A stretch of 64,000 bases of DNA from an uncultured Acidimicrobiales bacterium (GTDB lineage Bacteria; Actinomycetota; Acidimicrobiia; Acidimicrobiales; CATQHL01): NCBI GenBank assembly GCA_958295925.1, contig CATQHL010000001.1, forward strand, positions 1,067,931 through 1,131,930, in the 5' to 3' direction. Position 1 is the first letter of the stretch. Each line of letters starts with the position of its first letter. The notes below the pieces were generated by a model. The model saw nothing but the letters and a program-made list of their open reading frames with translations. It made no database searches and had not been told where the DNA came from. Below, piece by piece: positions 17,307-26,533 of the stretch. Both the position numbers and the translations under genes were made by a program.

Positions 17307-18254
17307 CTACTTGAGGGGAACCACCGCCCCGGAAGGGGTCGCACCCGACAAGACATCGTTGACCGCCGCGGCGACTGAGGCCCCGGCGCGCACCTGAGCC
17401 TCCCTGGTGCTCGCCCCCAGGTGGGGAGTTGCCACCACTTGCGGGAATTCCAGCAGTGGCGAGTGCACCAGAGGCTCCTCTTCAAAAACGTCTAGCGCCG
17501 CCCCGCCCACCTGACCCGACCTAAGCGCCTCTACGAGGACGCCCTCGGTGACAAGACCTCCTCGCGCAACGTTAATAATGAACACGCCACGCTTTGCCGA
17601 AGTCATCAACTCTGCATTGATGAGACCGGTCGTCTCAGGGGTCTTGGCGGCATGGAGGGTGATGAAATCGCTTCTGGCCATGAGGTCAGACAGCGAGGTC
17701 ATCTCTGCTCCATGCTTGGCGGCCACTTCTGCCTGCACGTAAGGGTCGCAGGCGAGCAGGTTCATCCCGAACACGGCTGCCCGAACTCCTACAAGTCGCC
17801 CGACCTGACCGAAGCCAACTATTCCAAGCGTCTTCCCTGAGATCTCCACACCCTCCCAGCGCGACCTTTCCCAACGGCCTTCAGCAAGGGCTGCGTGCGC
17901 CTGGGGGATGTTGCGGGCCAGCGCCAGCAACAGGGCAATCGTGTGCTCGGCAGCCGAGAGAACGTTCGCCCTAGGAGTGTTGACCACTACTACTTCCTCG
18001 GCTTGAGCCGCATCGAGGTCGATGTTGTCCACCCCTACGCCGGCCCTGCCCACCACGCGCAGGTGTTTCCCTGCGGCCAGCACCTCGGCATCCACTCGGG
18101 TGCCTGACCTTACGATCAGAGCGTCGGCTCTCTCCACCGCACTCAGCAGTTCTTCCTGAGTCATTCCCAGGCGAACATCCACCTCGTGTCCGGAAGCGGA
18201 AAGCGCGTTTAGCCCTTCCTCGGAAATCCTCTCGGCAACCAATACTCGGGACAT
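17307..18254 (-). CDS. serA: D-3-phosphoglycerate dehydrogenase, short form without ACT domain
   Basis: 315 aa; NAD-dependent oxidation of 3-phosphoglycerate, the first step of serine synthesis. Seen are the substrate loop VGRAGVGVDNIDLDAA, the Rossmann GFGQVG (about 148-153), catalytic Arg in NVARGGLV, Glu in FEEEPL and His in TPHLGAST. Actinobacterial SerA is normally about 530 aa with an intervening domain and a serine-binding ACT domain; this one ends right after the catalytic domain (SGAVVPLK), so serine feedback should be absent. It starts 2 nt after the upstream lipoprotein gene. A related 2-hydroxyacid dehydrogenase role is possible, but glyA and serC in the window fit serA. Confidence 0.85.
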   Translation of the reverse strand: MSRVLVAERISEEGLNALSASGHEVDVRLGMTQEELLSAVERADALIVRSGTRVDAEVLAAGKHLRVVGRAGVGVDNIDLDAAQAEEVVVVNTPRANVLSAAEHTIALLLALARNIPQAHAALAEGRWERSRWEGVEISGKTLGIVGFGQVGRLVGVRAAVFGMNLLACDPYVQAEVAAKHGAEMTSLSDLMARSDFITLHAAKTPETTGLINAELMTSAKRGVFIINVARGGLVTEGVLVEALRSGQVGGAALDVFEEEPLVHSPLLEFPQVVATPHLGASTREAQVRAGASVAAAVNDVLSGATPSGAVVPLK

Positions 18255-18256
18255 GG

Positions 18257-19447
18257 CTAACCCAGGACCTCACTCAATTCAACAACATTGTCGGCGTCCG
18301 GCTCAAATGAAGGAACTCCGTCGGTGAATTGTCGGACCACTGCGGGCTCTGAACCATCTTCGGTGTACTCGTTGACCTTCGTAAAATCCAAGCGCGTTTC
18401 AAGCACGAATTTTGTCTCTGTGGGCTCGTCTTCCGCCAATTCTCCTGAGATATCAAAGACATCAAACAATTCTTGCGACAAGTTCAACGTAGTCTCAACT
18501 CGTCTGACAAATCCTTCACTACTAAGGTGAACATCAATGCTGACGGGTGCATCGCCAACTGTGGAACTGACGTCCTCATCGGATATACCCAAATCGTCGT
18601 TGAAAGCGTTGAACAAGCTAATATACCTGTCTATCTCAATAAGCGAAGAATAGTCGAACAATAAGCTGTAGTGCTCATGTTCGATTTCGTCAATTAGTGA
18701 GGTACCCTCATATCTTGCTCCTAAGAGCGCCTCAGATGCGTCGTTTGATTGCAGAAAGTCAAAGAACGCGCTTCCGTCGATAGCCAAGAACGACAAATTG
18801 TCTAACTCTGATAATAGCTCTGATTTCAGGTTAATCTTTACCCATCCGTCGCCCCACAGTTCAACAGGAATGACATTGCTAGCCTCCATGCCCTCTCCAA
18901 ACGCAAATGATTGCGAGATCAACTTGGGCACAAAAATGTAGGCATTGGACTCGTCGTCTACGAAGTATTCAAGTGCTACCACATCAGTAAGCGCTAGGCT
19001 CAGCTCTTCTCTAATTCGGACCGAAAGTTCTGCAAACGTAGAGTACTCAAAGAAATAACGACGATAGTTACCAACTACGATTCCTCTTCCAATATTAAGT
19101 TCCCTGTCTTCTGTAGCGTATTTCTTGCCTTGTATCTCTCCTAAAGCAACATCCCATCCGAAACTAAGTGCCGACTCATAAAATAACATACTGTCGAATG
19201 ATTCTAGAATTAGATTGAATAAGGCTCGATCATCTGCAGAGTCAATTATCCCAATCTCCGGCTTGAACTGAGCAGGTTGATCGACAGTGGGTTCTGTGGA
19301 GCCAGCCTGCTCGACCGGGGCTTCTGGTTGCACAGGTTGCGAGTCGGGTAGCTCCGATGCACTGCACGCAGTTAGAAAAAACATCACCGCACCTGCGACA
19401 ATCGCACAGATTCGTGCTGCTTGTCTCATGCTCATTGCTCCAGTCAT
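18257..19447 (-). CDS. Unknown AT-rich lipoprotein
   Basis: 396 aa. The N-terminus has a signal sequence and a lipobox LTAC followed by SASE, then a Pro/Gln-rich spacer and a roughly 330-residue domain rich in Asp, Glu, Phe and Ser that I do not recognise. Its periodic pattern (SDADDRALFNL, VALEYFVDDES, INLKSELLSELDN, VSIDVHLSSEGFVRRVE) resembles LppX/LprG-like or generic secreted folds, but no motif is diagnostic. Base composition is clearly more AT-rich than neighbours, which suggests recent acquisition. Alternative starts are ATG 19435 and 19429. It abuts serA by 2 nt. Confidence 0.7.
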   Translation of the reverse strand: MTGAMSMRQAARICAIVAGAVMFFLTACSASELPDSQPVQPEAPVEQAGSTEPTVDQPAQFKPEIGIIDSADDRALFNLILESFDSMLFYESALSFGWDVALGEIQGKKYATEDRELNIGRGIVVGNYRRYFFEYSTFAELSVRIREELSLALTDVVALEYFVDDESNAYIFVPKLISQSFAFGEGMEASNVIPVELWGDGWVKINLKSELLSELDNLSFLAIDGSAFFDFLQSNDASEALLGARYEGTSLIDEIEHEHYSLLFDYSSLIEIDRYISLFNAFNDDLGISDEDVSSTVGDAPVSIDVHLSSEGFVRRVETTLNLSQELFDVFDISGELAEDEPTETKFVLETRLDFTKVNEYTEDGSEPAVVRQFTDGVPSFEPDADNVVELSEVLG

Positions 19448-19480
19448 CGTTAAGAGAGGTTACCAAATTCTGGGAAGCAG

Positions 19481-21514
19481 TTACAGATTTTGGATTGTTG
19501 TGGCTGCAACCCGACCGGCGGGCTCAAACCCGAAGATCTGGCCAAGGAAGGACAACTCAGCCTCAGCTGCGGCTATGACCGTAGCCGTCCTGCGGAAGCC
19601 ATGCCGCTCATCGGGAAACACAACGTACGCATAGGGCAGGCAACGATTCTTCAGCGCTCCCACCAAAGCTTCGGCCTGCTCGGGAGGAACCACCTGGTCG
19701 CGGCCTCCTTGAAGAAGCAGCAGGGGACAGGTGATTTGACCGATTTGAGAGAGCGGCGAGCGCTCCTGGTATGTGATGCGAGCTTGTGGGTAAGGCCCCA
19801 CGAGCCTGTCAAGGTAGCGGCTTTCAAACTTGTGCGTATCGGCAGCGAGAGCCTCCAGGTCGGCGACTCCGTAGCGAATGAGTCCTGCTGCGTAGACGGT
19901 GCTTCCTGCTATCGCAAGAAGCGCCGTCATTCCGCCTGCGCTCGAACCCTTGAATGCGATTCGCCCGGGGTCTATGTCGCCCCGCTCCGCCAAATAGACG
20001 GCCGCCGCTGTGCAGTCGGCCACGTCCAGCACTCCCCAGTTCTCCTCCAGCGCCCTGCGGTACTCACGCCCAAAGCCTGAACTGCCACGGTAGTTCACGT
20101 CTACGACAGCGATTCCCCTGCTGGTCCAGGCCCGCAAAGAGAGTGAAAGGCTCGTGCGCGCGGCGCCAGTGGGGCCGCCGTGCGCAGTTACCAGCAGAGG
20201 CGGCAACTCATCGGGGTTGGCAACCCTGCCAGGATTGGCGGGACGGTAGAAGAGGGCGTGAGAAATGGCACCATCGGGCGTCGGGTAGGAGATCGGCTCG
20301 GGCTTGGGCGCGAATTCAGGATCCAGCGCAAAGCCGCTAGGGGAAAACAGCGGCGCAGCGACAGGGGACGCCGCTGATCGCTGCCCGCCGGGAGTCACAT
20401 GAATGATCTCGTTGGACGAACAATGCGACGCTGCGACGGCAAGCACGCCCCCGTTCCACGCCGCTACCGAGTGAAAGTCGGTGTGGGCGTCGTAGAGCAG
20501 TTCATCATTTTCGCCTTCGCAGATGAACCGCAGTTCCGCTCCGGCTGCTCGAGAGACGACATAGGCCAAGCGAGTCTTTCCGCGCTGATCGTCCGACCAG
20601 ACGGCGAAGCGGGACATCCCAAATACCCAGTTGGGCACTTGAATCTCGCCGTCGGAGACCTCTTTGAGGGTAAGAGGCTCGTCGTCATTACGCCCGAGTG
20701 CGGCTGATCGATTGACCGCCTCGGCTCCTAGCTTCCTTAGGGAGGAGTTCCCGCCGTGGTCGCTCACCCAGTACAAGGACCCGTCGGGCGACCAGGAAGG
20801 CCCAAAAATCCATTCCTCTGCGCCCCCGGCAATTCGACAGGCATTCAGAATTCCAGGCGCTTCCAGACGACCCACGTGCAGCTCACAGCCATCCCAGGGC
20901 ATATTGGGGTGATTCCACTGAAGCCAAAGCAGATAATGCCCGCAGGGGGAGGGGCGCGGGGAGGCGAAGAAGTCGGCGCCGCCCACAGTCAAGACCACCC
21001 GTCCTGAGCCGTCGGTGGGAACGCAGACGATTTCGTTCGAGTCCTCGAGAAGTGTGTTGCCTCCGTCGATGTCCGCGTAGACGTCCCCTGCGGGGCGTTC
21101 CCGAACGCAGACGTACCACTTCCCGCACACGCTGAAGCGTCCGTCGGCGTAGCGATGACCCACGTCCGGCGTTAGGAAGGCGGGCAAATCCGCCCCTCCC
21201 GCCCTCAGCAGCCGAAGTCGCCCGTCGGAGTCGTCGGAATACACCAGCACCCCGTCCGCCGCCCACCAGGCCCCGCCGCCGTAGGAGTGGACCCTGGTGC
21301 CCACGTCCGTGTCAGGCGGGGTGACCTCCGATGCCGAACCGTTGGCGTCCCTCAGAAAAACCGCCGTGCGCCCGCCTTCAGCGGGCAGGTTCTGCGACCA
21401 CCAGAGGCCGTTGCCGTCAGGCGCCAGGGAGGCAATCCTCACACCCCCGGCCGCAAGCGCCGAGGAGGAGATGGGAGTCGGCCAAGTCCCGTAAGGGGAG
21501 GAGATCGGGCTCAA
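19481..21514 (-). CDS. S9-family prolyl oligopeptidase / acylaminoacyl peptidase
   Basis: 677 aa: an N-terminal seven-bladed propeller (about 1-400, with repeated SPDGSLYWVSD-type strands) and a C-terminal alpha/beta hydrolase. The nucleophile is in FKGSSAGG near residue 548, the Asp in GGRDQVVP near 632, and the His in DERHGFR near 644; the oxyanion region is AHGGPTGAA. Such enzymes release dipeptides or N-acyl residues from short peptides. No signal peptide, so cytoplasmic. Start is TTG 21514. It lies 47 bp downstream of the aminotransferase on the same strand. Confidence 0.9.
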   Translation of the reverse strand: MSPISSPYGTWPTPISSSALAAGGVRIASLAPDGNGLWWSQNLPAEGGRTAVFLRDANGSASEVTPPDTDVGTRVHSYGGGAWWAADGVLVYSDDSDGRLRLLRAGGADLPAFLTPDVGHRYADGRFSVCGKWYVCVRERPAGDVYADIDGGNTLLEDSNEIVCVPTDGSGRVVLTVGGADFFASPRPSPCGHYLLWLQWNHPNMPWDGCELHVGRLEAPGILNACRIAGGAEEWIFGPSWSPDGSLYWVSDHGGNSSLRKLGAEAVNRSAALGRNDDEPLTLKEVSDGEIQVPNWVFGMSRFAVWSDDQRGKTRLAYVVSRAAGAELRFICEGENDELLYDAHTDFHSVAAWNGGVLAVAASHCSSNEIIHVTPGGQRSAASPVAAPLFSPSGFALDPEFAPKPEPISYPTPDGAISHALFYRPANPGRVANPDELPPLLVTAHGGPTGAARTSLSLSLRAWTSRGIAVVDVNYRGSSGFGREYRRALEENWGVLDVADCTAAAVYLAERGDIDPGRIAFKGSSAGGMTALLAIAGSTVYAAGLIRYGVADLEALAADTHKFESRYLDRLVGPYPQARITYQERSPLSQIGQITCPLLLLQGGRDQVVPPEQAEALVGALKNRCLPYAYVVFPDERHGFRRTATVIAAAEAELSFLGQIFGFEPAGRVAATTIQNL

Positions 21515-21561
21515 CGCCCGCCAGCCAAGGAGTCAGACCCGATTGCCTGATTCAACCTGCA

Positions 21562-22782
21562 CTAGCCCAACAATTCGGCGACTCGACTCATCCCCTCGAC
21601 GATCTGAGCGCTGGAAAGCGCGAACGACAGCCGCACGCAGCCGGGAGCGCCGAACGCCTCCCCGGGCACCACGGCCACCTTTGCCTCGGACAGCAACAAC
21701 TCGGCCAGTTCCAGCGACGTCTCGGGGTGCCGACCGGCGATCTCCCGGCCAAGCACGCCCTCCACTGAAGGGAATGCGTAGAACGCCCCCTGTGGAAGCG
21801 GACAGTCAACCCCCTCAATCTCAGAAATCATCCGGTGCAAGCTTCGGCGGCGGCGGTCGAACTGCAGGAGCATCTCGGCGAAGACGTCCAGCGGCCCGGT
21901 TATTGCAGCCTGGGCGGCGCGCTGTGCGACGTTGCAAACGTTCGAAGTCTGGTGCGACTGCAGGTTGGTGGCCGCTTTCACAAACGGCTCCGGGGCGACA
22001 ATCCAGCCCACCCTCCAGCCGGTCATCGCGTAAGTCTTGGCAACTCCGTTCAAGATCACGCAGCGTTCCGCTACTGCGGGGGCTGCCTTGGCAATCGAGC
22101 GGTGCTCGTTCCCGTCGTATACCAGGTGCTCGTAGATCTCATCTGCCAGCACCCAGACACCCCGGGAAGCCGCCCAGTTGCCGATGGCCTCCACCTCATC
22201 GGGCGGATACACGGCCCCGGTGGGGTTCGACGGCGAGACGAACACGAGCGCCTTGGTCTGCGGAGTCCACGCCGCCTCCAGTTGTTCCACGCTGAGCCGG
22301 TACATGCTCTTCGTGCTCGTGGGAATCTCAACGGGAACCGCCCCGCAGAGTCGGATAATCTCGGGATAGGAAGTCCAGTAGGGGGCGGGAAGGAGCACCT
22401 CGTCGCCAGTGCTCAGCAGGGTTCTGAAGGCGTTGTAGACGGCGTGCTTTCCGCCGTTTGTCACCACCACCTGAGAGGGGGAAATCTCCAGGGAGGAGTC
22501 TCGCAGGGTCTTGGCGGCGATGGCCTCACGCAGATCCGGGAGGCCTGCCGTGGGGCTGTAGCGGTGGTTGCTGACTTCCCGGCACGCCGCGGCGGCAGCC
22601 TCCACGATGAAGTCAGGAGTGGGAAAGTCAGGTTCGCCGCCGCCGAATTCGACGACAGGCTCGCCCGCAGCACGCAGGGCTTTCGCCCTCGCGTCCACCT
22701 CAAGCGTGGCAGATGGGATGATGGCGGCAACCGAGGGGGATATGTCAGAGATGTATGTGCGGGATGGCCCAGAAGAATTCAC
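21562..22782 (-). CDS. aspC: Class I PLP-dependent aminotransferase (aspartate aminotransferase type)
   Basis: 406 aa, fold type I. The PLP lysine is in [16 protein letters not shown] (about 232-247); PSNPTG and [12 protein letters not shown] supply the Asn and Asp contacts, and FALS near the end carries the C-terminal substrate arginine (VRLSFAL). The N-terminal [11 protein letters not shown] is the usual aspartate aminotransferase opening. It probably exchanges amino groups between aspartate and 2-oxoglutarate, though prephenate or aromatic substrates are possible in this subgroup. Start GTG 22782. Confidence 0.88.
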   Translation of the reverse strand: MNSSGPSRTYISDISPSVAAIIPSATLEVDARAKALRAAGEPVVEFGGGEPDFPTPDFIVEAAAAACREVSNHRYSPTAGLPDLREAIAAKTLRDSSLEISPSQVVVTNGGKHAVYNAFRTLLSTGDEVLLPAPYWTSYPEIIRLCGAVPVEIPTSTKSMYRLSVEQLEAAWTPQTKALVFVSPSNPTGAVYPPDEVEAIGNWAASRGVWVLADEIYEHLVYDGNEHRSIAKAAPAVAERCVILNGVAKTYAMTGWRVGWIVAPEPFVKAATNLQSHQTSNVCNVAQRAAQAAITGPLDVFAEMLLQFDRRRRSLHRMISEIEGVDCPLPQGAFYAFPSVEGVLGREIAGRHPETSLELAELLLSEAKVAVVPGEAFGAPGCVRLSFALSSAQIVEGMSRVAELLG

Positions 22783-22968
22783 ATGACTACTCTAAAATAT
22801 CCGCAGGCTAAGGAGCGTCTAACTCCAGGGCCTTGCTTCACGCCCTTCCACAAGCTTCGCCTGACGCCGCGAACGGCACGCACGGCGAGCATTGAAGGCC
22901 AATCGAGAGGATTGGCGGATTACAGCCAATACCGAGGCGACGCTTCACGCTGCAGAAGCGCCGCTCGG

Positions 22969-23991
22969 CTAGGCGATCTCGAACAGCCGATTGCCCAGGG
23001 ATTCGATCCGACGATGCTGCGACACGCAGTCCTGCCACCGAGGCGGTATGGCATCGGCACCGTAGCGGGCGCCCAGCACCGCCCCCGCTACCGCGCCGTT
23101 TGTGTCAGTGTCCCCGCCCGCGTTGATTATCTCCACCAGCGCCGCTTCGAAATCCAGCGGAGTGACGGCTGCCCAGAGCCCTGCTTGAGTCGCCAACAAG
23201 GTGTGTCCGATGAGATGTTGATTCTGGCGCAGCCAATCAGCCGACTCCGGGGGGCTGTCGCCCGAGGCAATGGCGGACAGGATCTCGTTGGGGATGCCGT
23301 CCCGGAGGGCAAGGGCGTTCATGTCGGGGGCGCCTTCGGCTTCGGCGGCTGACATCAGGCTCGCGAGGTCGGGGGTTTCCCCGTTGAGCAGCAGGGCGAT
23401 GACGGCGTTGATTATGACGCACGACCACTGGCTGGCGAGGGCGTAGTGAGTCACGGCGCAAGTGGAGGCGGACTCGCTGACGAGTTGTTCCGGCCGCCGG
23501 TGGTATGCGACACCGACCGGCGCGCAGCGCATGACTCCACCGTTGGGCGCAATCGGCCAGAATTCGTACTGCCTCTTGGCGGCGAGAGGCGTGGGCATGC
23601 CTTCCGCGAGATTATGAATCGCGTATCTGGTGGTTCTGCCGCAGCCTCTACCGTTGTTGTGCAGCCAGCCCACAAGGAGGCGGGCAAACTCCTTGTCGGT
23701 TTCGTCGTCGGACAAGATGGCGTCGGCCAACTCGACAGCCTGGGCCAGGTCGTCGTCGAGCGGACGGTGCAGTTCCCTCCGGTCGATTTCGGTTATGCCC
23801 CCTGGATATTTCTCGTCGATCTGCCAGTACCAACTGCCTTCGTCTTCCAGTCCGAGCAAGTTCCCTACCGCAAGGCCCAGCATCACCCCTGCGGCGCGGT
23901 CGTTGGCCTCGGGCTTTGGATGCTGAATCGAGTCGGCTATCAGCTGACAGACTGCCGGAGCCGCCTGAATTACCTCGGAAGCAGTGTTCAT
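22969..23991 (-). CDS. ADP-ribosylglycohydrolase family protein
   Basis: 340 aa. The family hydrolyses ADP-ribose from proteins or small molecules using two magnesium ions. Metal ligands are visible as DDD (PLDDDLAQAVELA, about residue 78) and GGDTDTNGAVAGA (about 291-303), with the GLAVGNLLG opening near residue 38 and GVMRCAPVG in the middle. It begins 150 bp from the divergent serC. No ADP-ribosyltransferase is nearby, so the substrate is unknown; some members act on unrelated N-glycosides. Confidence 0.85.
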   Translation of the reverse strand: MNTASEVIQAAPAVCQLIADSIQHPKPEANDRAAGVMLGLAVGNLLGLEDEGSWYWQIDEKYPGGITEIDRRELHRPLDDDLAQAVELADAILSDDETDKEFARLLVGWLHNNGRGCGRTTRYAIHNLAEGMPTPLAAKRQYEFWPIAPNGGVMRCAPVGVAYHRRPEQLVSESASTCAVTHYALASQWSCVIINAVIALLLNGETPDLASLMSAAEAEGAPDMNALALRDGIPNEILSAIASGDSPPESADWLRQNQHLIGHTLLATQAGLWAAVTPLDFEAALVEIINAGGDTDTNGAVAGAVLGARYGADAIPPRWQDCVSQHRRIESLGNRLFEIA

Positions 23992-24142
23992 GCTCCGCCA
24001 TTGTATGGCTCATCGCCCGCCCAGGGGACGCCGCTGATTGGAACATGCAAGCCGAGCGCGGGCAGGCGGAGGGGGAGGGGCGCATGATCGCTCGCGACCA
24101 GGAGCGGCCGTCGCCTAAGGCAGCTTGGCTATCATCGCGCAG

Positions 24143-25267
24143 GTGAGCCAACAACCCCGCATAGCGCTCCCTGCAGGGATGTTGCCCGGCGATGGGCGAT
24201 TCGGCAGCGGGCCGTCAAGGGTACGCAACGAGTCGGTCAGGGCGCTAGTGGAGATCGCCGACGGTTACCTCGGAACCAGCCACCGACGCACGGGGGTTCG
24301 GAAGATCGTCGATCGGCTGCAGAAGGGCACTGCGGAGTTCTTCGGACTGCCCGAGGGCTGGGAGGTGGTTCTGGGCAACGGCGGGGCCACCACCCTCTGG
24401 GACATCCTCGCTCTCGGCATCATTAGGCGTCGCAGCCAGCACCTGTGTTTCGGGGAGTTTTCATCCAAGTTCGCCAAGGCGACCAAAGCCGCCCCGCACC
24501 TCGAGGAGCCGCGGGTCATCGAGTCTCCGTTCGGCTCTCACCCGCTTCCTCGAGCAGACACAGACGTGGACGTCTACGCCCTGACGCAAAACGAGACCTC
24601 CACAGGCGTTCAGATGACGCTGCGTCGCGCCGACGGAGTTGCGGCCAAAGACGGTCTGGTGGTTGTGGACGCCACCTCAGGGGCAGGAGGCATTCCCTGG
24701 AGCGTCGAGGAGGTGGATGTCTACTACTACTCGCCGCAGAAGTGCTTCGGCTCAGACGGGGGGCTCTGGATTGCGTGCTGCTCGCCGGACGCACTCGAGC
24801 GAGTCGAGGAGTTGCGGGAACGATGGCGGCCGGCCTCGCTCGACTTGCGCCTCGCCATTGAGAACTCCCGCAAGAACCAGACCTACAACACACCGGCCCT
24901 TGCGACCGTCTACCTCACCCTGCAGACCGTGGAGTGGATGAACTCCAACGGCGGGCTGGCCTGGGCCGCAGACCGCTGCGAGCGCTCGGCGGAGTGCATC
25001 TACTCGTGGGCTGAAGCCTCGGATTACGCGCAGCCGTTCGTGAGCGACCCGGCCATTCGAAGCCGCACTGTGGCCACCATCGACATCGCAGAGGAACTCC
25101 CGGCGCTCGGCATCTCGGCTGCACTGCGCCACAACGGCATCGTCGACACCGAGTCATACCGGGCGCTTGGTCGTAACCAGCTTCGCATCGCCCTGTTCCC
25201 GGCAATCCCACCTGAGGATGTGGCCGCCCTCTGCGCCTGCGTGGACTACGTGGCCGAGCGTCTCTAG
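24143..25267 (+). CDS. serC: Phosphoserine aminotransferase (mycobacterial type)
   Basis: 374 aa; transfers an amino group from glutamate to 3-phosphohydroxypyruvate, the second serine step. It follows the mycobacterial SerC closely: GRFGSGPS, GTSHR, LGNGGATTLWD, the HNETSTGV-like QNETSTGV, VVDATSGAGG, PLP lysine in PQKCFGSDGGLW, ENSRKNQTYNTPA and LGRNQLRIALFP. I chose GTG 24143; TTG 24125 with a nearby AAGG is an alternative adding 6 residues. It converges on rsgA, with stops 13 bp apart. Confidence 0.95.
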   Translation: MSQQPRIALPAGMLPGDGRFGSGPSRVRNESVRALVEIADGYLGTSHRRTGVRKIVDRLQKGTAEFFGLPEGWEVVLGNGGATTLWDILALGIIRRRSQHLCFGEFSSKFAKATKAAPHLEEPRVIESPFGSHPLPRADTDVDVYALTQNETSTGVQMTLRRADGVAAKDGLVVVDATSGAGGIPWSVEEVDVYYYSPQKCFGSDGGLWIACCSPDALERVEELRERWRPASLDLRLAIENSRKNQTYNTPALATVYLTLQTVEWMNSNGGLAWAADRCERSAECIYSWAEASDYAQPFVSDPAIRSRTVATIDIAEELPALGISAALRHNGIVDTESYRALGRNQLRIALFPAIPPEDVAALCACVDYVAERL

Positions 25268-25280
25268 CCCGGCTCCAGTC

Positions 25281-26372
25281 TCATCGGCGTCGGACTCGGC
25301 GGCGGGGCTTTCGTCCCCGGCGTCCTCTCGACTGCATTCGGACACGCTCGGCGTGAGCCTCGGACTGCTCTGCGATCTCGCTCCAGAGCCGCTGATAGCG
25401 AACCAGTCGCTCAAAATCCACCGCCCCTTCGTGAACCGCCGCCACCACCGCGCAATCGGGCTCGCTGCGGTGCGTGCAGTCTCGAAACCGACAATCCGCC
25501 CCTAGCGCCGCGATGTCTCCGAAGACCTCGTCGAGGGCGGCGTCGGCCTCCCACAAACCGATCGCCCGCAGCCCGGGTGAGTCGATCAGCACCCCGTCTT
25601 CCGGCAACAAGACCAACTCCCTGGTGACTGTGGTGTGCGTCGCGCCCGCGCCTTGTGCCCCGACGGCCAGCGCCTGGGCGCCCAGCAGTGCGTTGGCCAG
25701 CGTGGACTTGCCCACGCCGGACGGCCCCAGCAGCACCATTGTCTTGTTCCCGGCTGCTGCCTGTCGCACCTGATCCAGCCCCTTTCCCATCACCGAACTG
25801 GTCTCGACTATCCCCACGCCAGGAACTGACTCCTCCAGGGAGCGTCTTACAGATTCGCGCTCCGGGCGTGCCTGCAACAGATCGGCTTTGCTCATCACAA
25901 GCAAGATCTCGGCCCCGCTGTCGGCCGCCAACACACAGAAGCGTTCCACCTGCGCCAAATTGAGTTCCCTGTCGAGGCCGTGGAGCACGGCCGCCACATC
26001 CAGGTTTGCGGCGAGCGTCTGCTTTACGACTCGGCTCGCAGGGTCCCTTCGAACGATGGACGTCCGCCGATCAAGCACGGTGTCGATGACGGCCGATCCG
26101 TCGGTGTCAGTGCTGTAGAGAACCCAGTCGCCCGTGGCAGGGGCGACAGCCGCCTGAGAGCGCTGCGAGTCGGAGACCAACTCCGTCTCTCCGACCGAGC
26201 CCAGCGCCACGCATCGCCCTCGGTGGGTGCGCATGACTCTGGCAGGGAGGGAGCCCGGCAAACCGGCCTGCTGCCATAGCCGATGCCAGCCCTCGTCCCA
26301 GCCAAGGCGCAGCAGGGCAGGGGGGGCTGGCTGCACGGGTGCCGGCCACCCTGCCCCCAAGTTCGGGGTCAT
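25281..26372 (-). CDS. rsgA: Small ribosomal subunit biogenesis GTPase RsgA
   Basis: About 363 aa. RsgA is a circularly permuted GTPase that checks late 30S maturation. Motifs appear in permuted order: SKAD (G4), GPSGVGKST (G1/P-loop), the T of the switch region in GATHTT, and DSPGLR (G3), then a zinc site CRFRDCTHRSEPDC. The OB-fold part is N-terminal. The frame extends to 26495 but the extra residues look untranslated, so I chose ATG 26372 (MTPNLG). Its upstream region (26373-26533) is shared with the divergent oxidoreductase gene. Confidence 0.93.
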   Translation of the reverse strand: MTPNLGAGWPAPVQPAPPALLRLGWDEGWHRLWQQAGLPGSLPARVMRTHRGRCVALGSVGETELVSDSQRSQAAVAPATGDWVLYSTDTDGSAVIDTVLDRRTSIVRRDPASRVVKQTLAANLDVAAVLHGLDRELNLAQVERFCVLAADSGAEILLVMSKADLLQARPERESVRRSLEESVPGVGIVETSSVMGKGLDQVRQAAAGNKTMVLLGPSGVGKSTLANALLGAQALAVGAQGAGATHTTVTRELVLLPEDGVLIDSPGLRAIGLWEADAALDEVFGDIAALGADCRFRDCTHRSEPDCAVVAAVHEGAVDFERLVRYQRLWSEIAEQSEAHAERVRMQSRGRRGRKPRRRVRRR

Positions 26373-26533
26373 GCCCTTACAGGCAGGCGGCGCTCCGGCA
26401 TCACCTTCTCCCGACGATCTCCCCCTTCCCAAGGGCGTTCGACATTCCGCTGGCGCATTGTGGCAGATTAGGCAGAAAACAGGCCAAGCAAACACCAGTC
26501 AGATATCCTTTTTGGAAGAGATGAGGGCTTGTG

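Noticed and set aside
21835-23352. 505-codon open frame on the + strand
   Set aside because: It is antisense to the aminotransferase and ADP-ribosylglycohydrolase genes, both with clear motifs; its product is low-complexity and has no recognisable fold.
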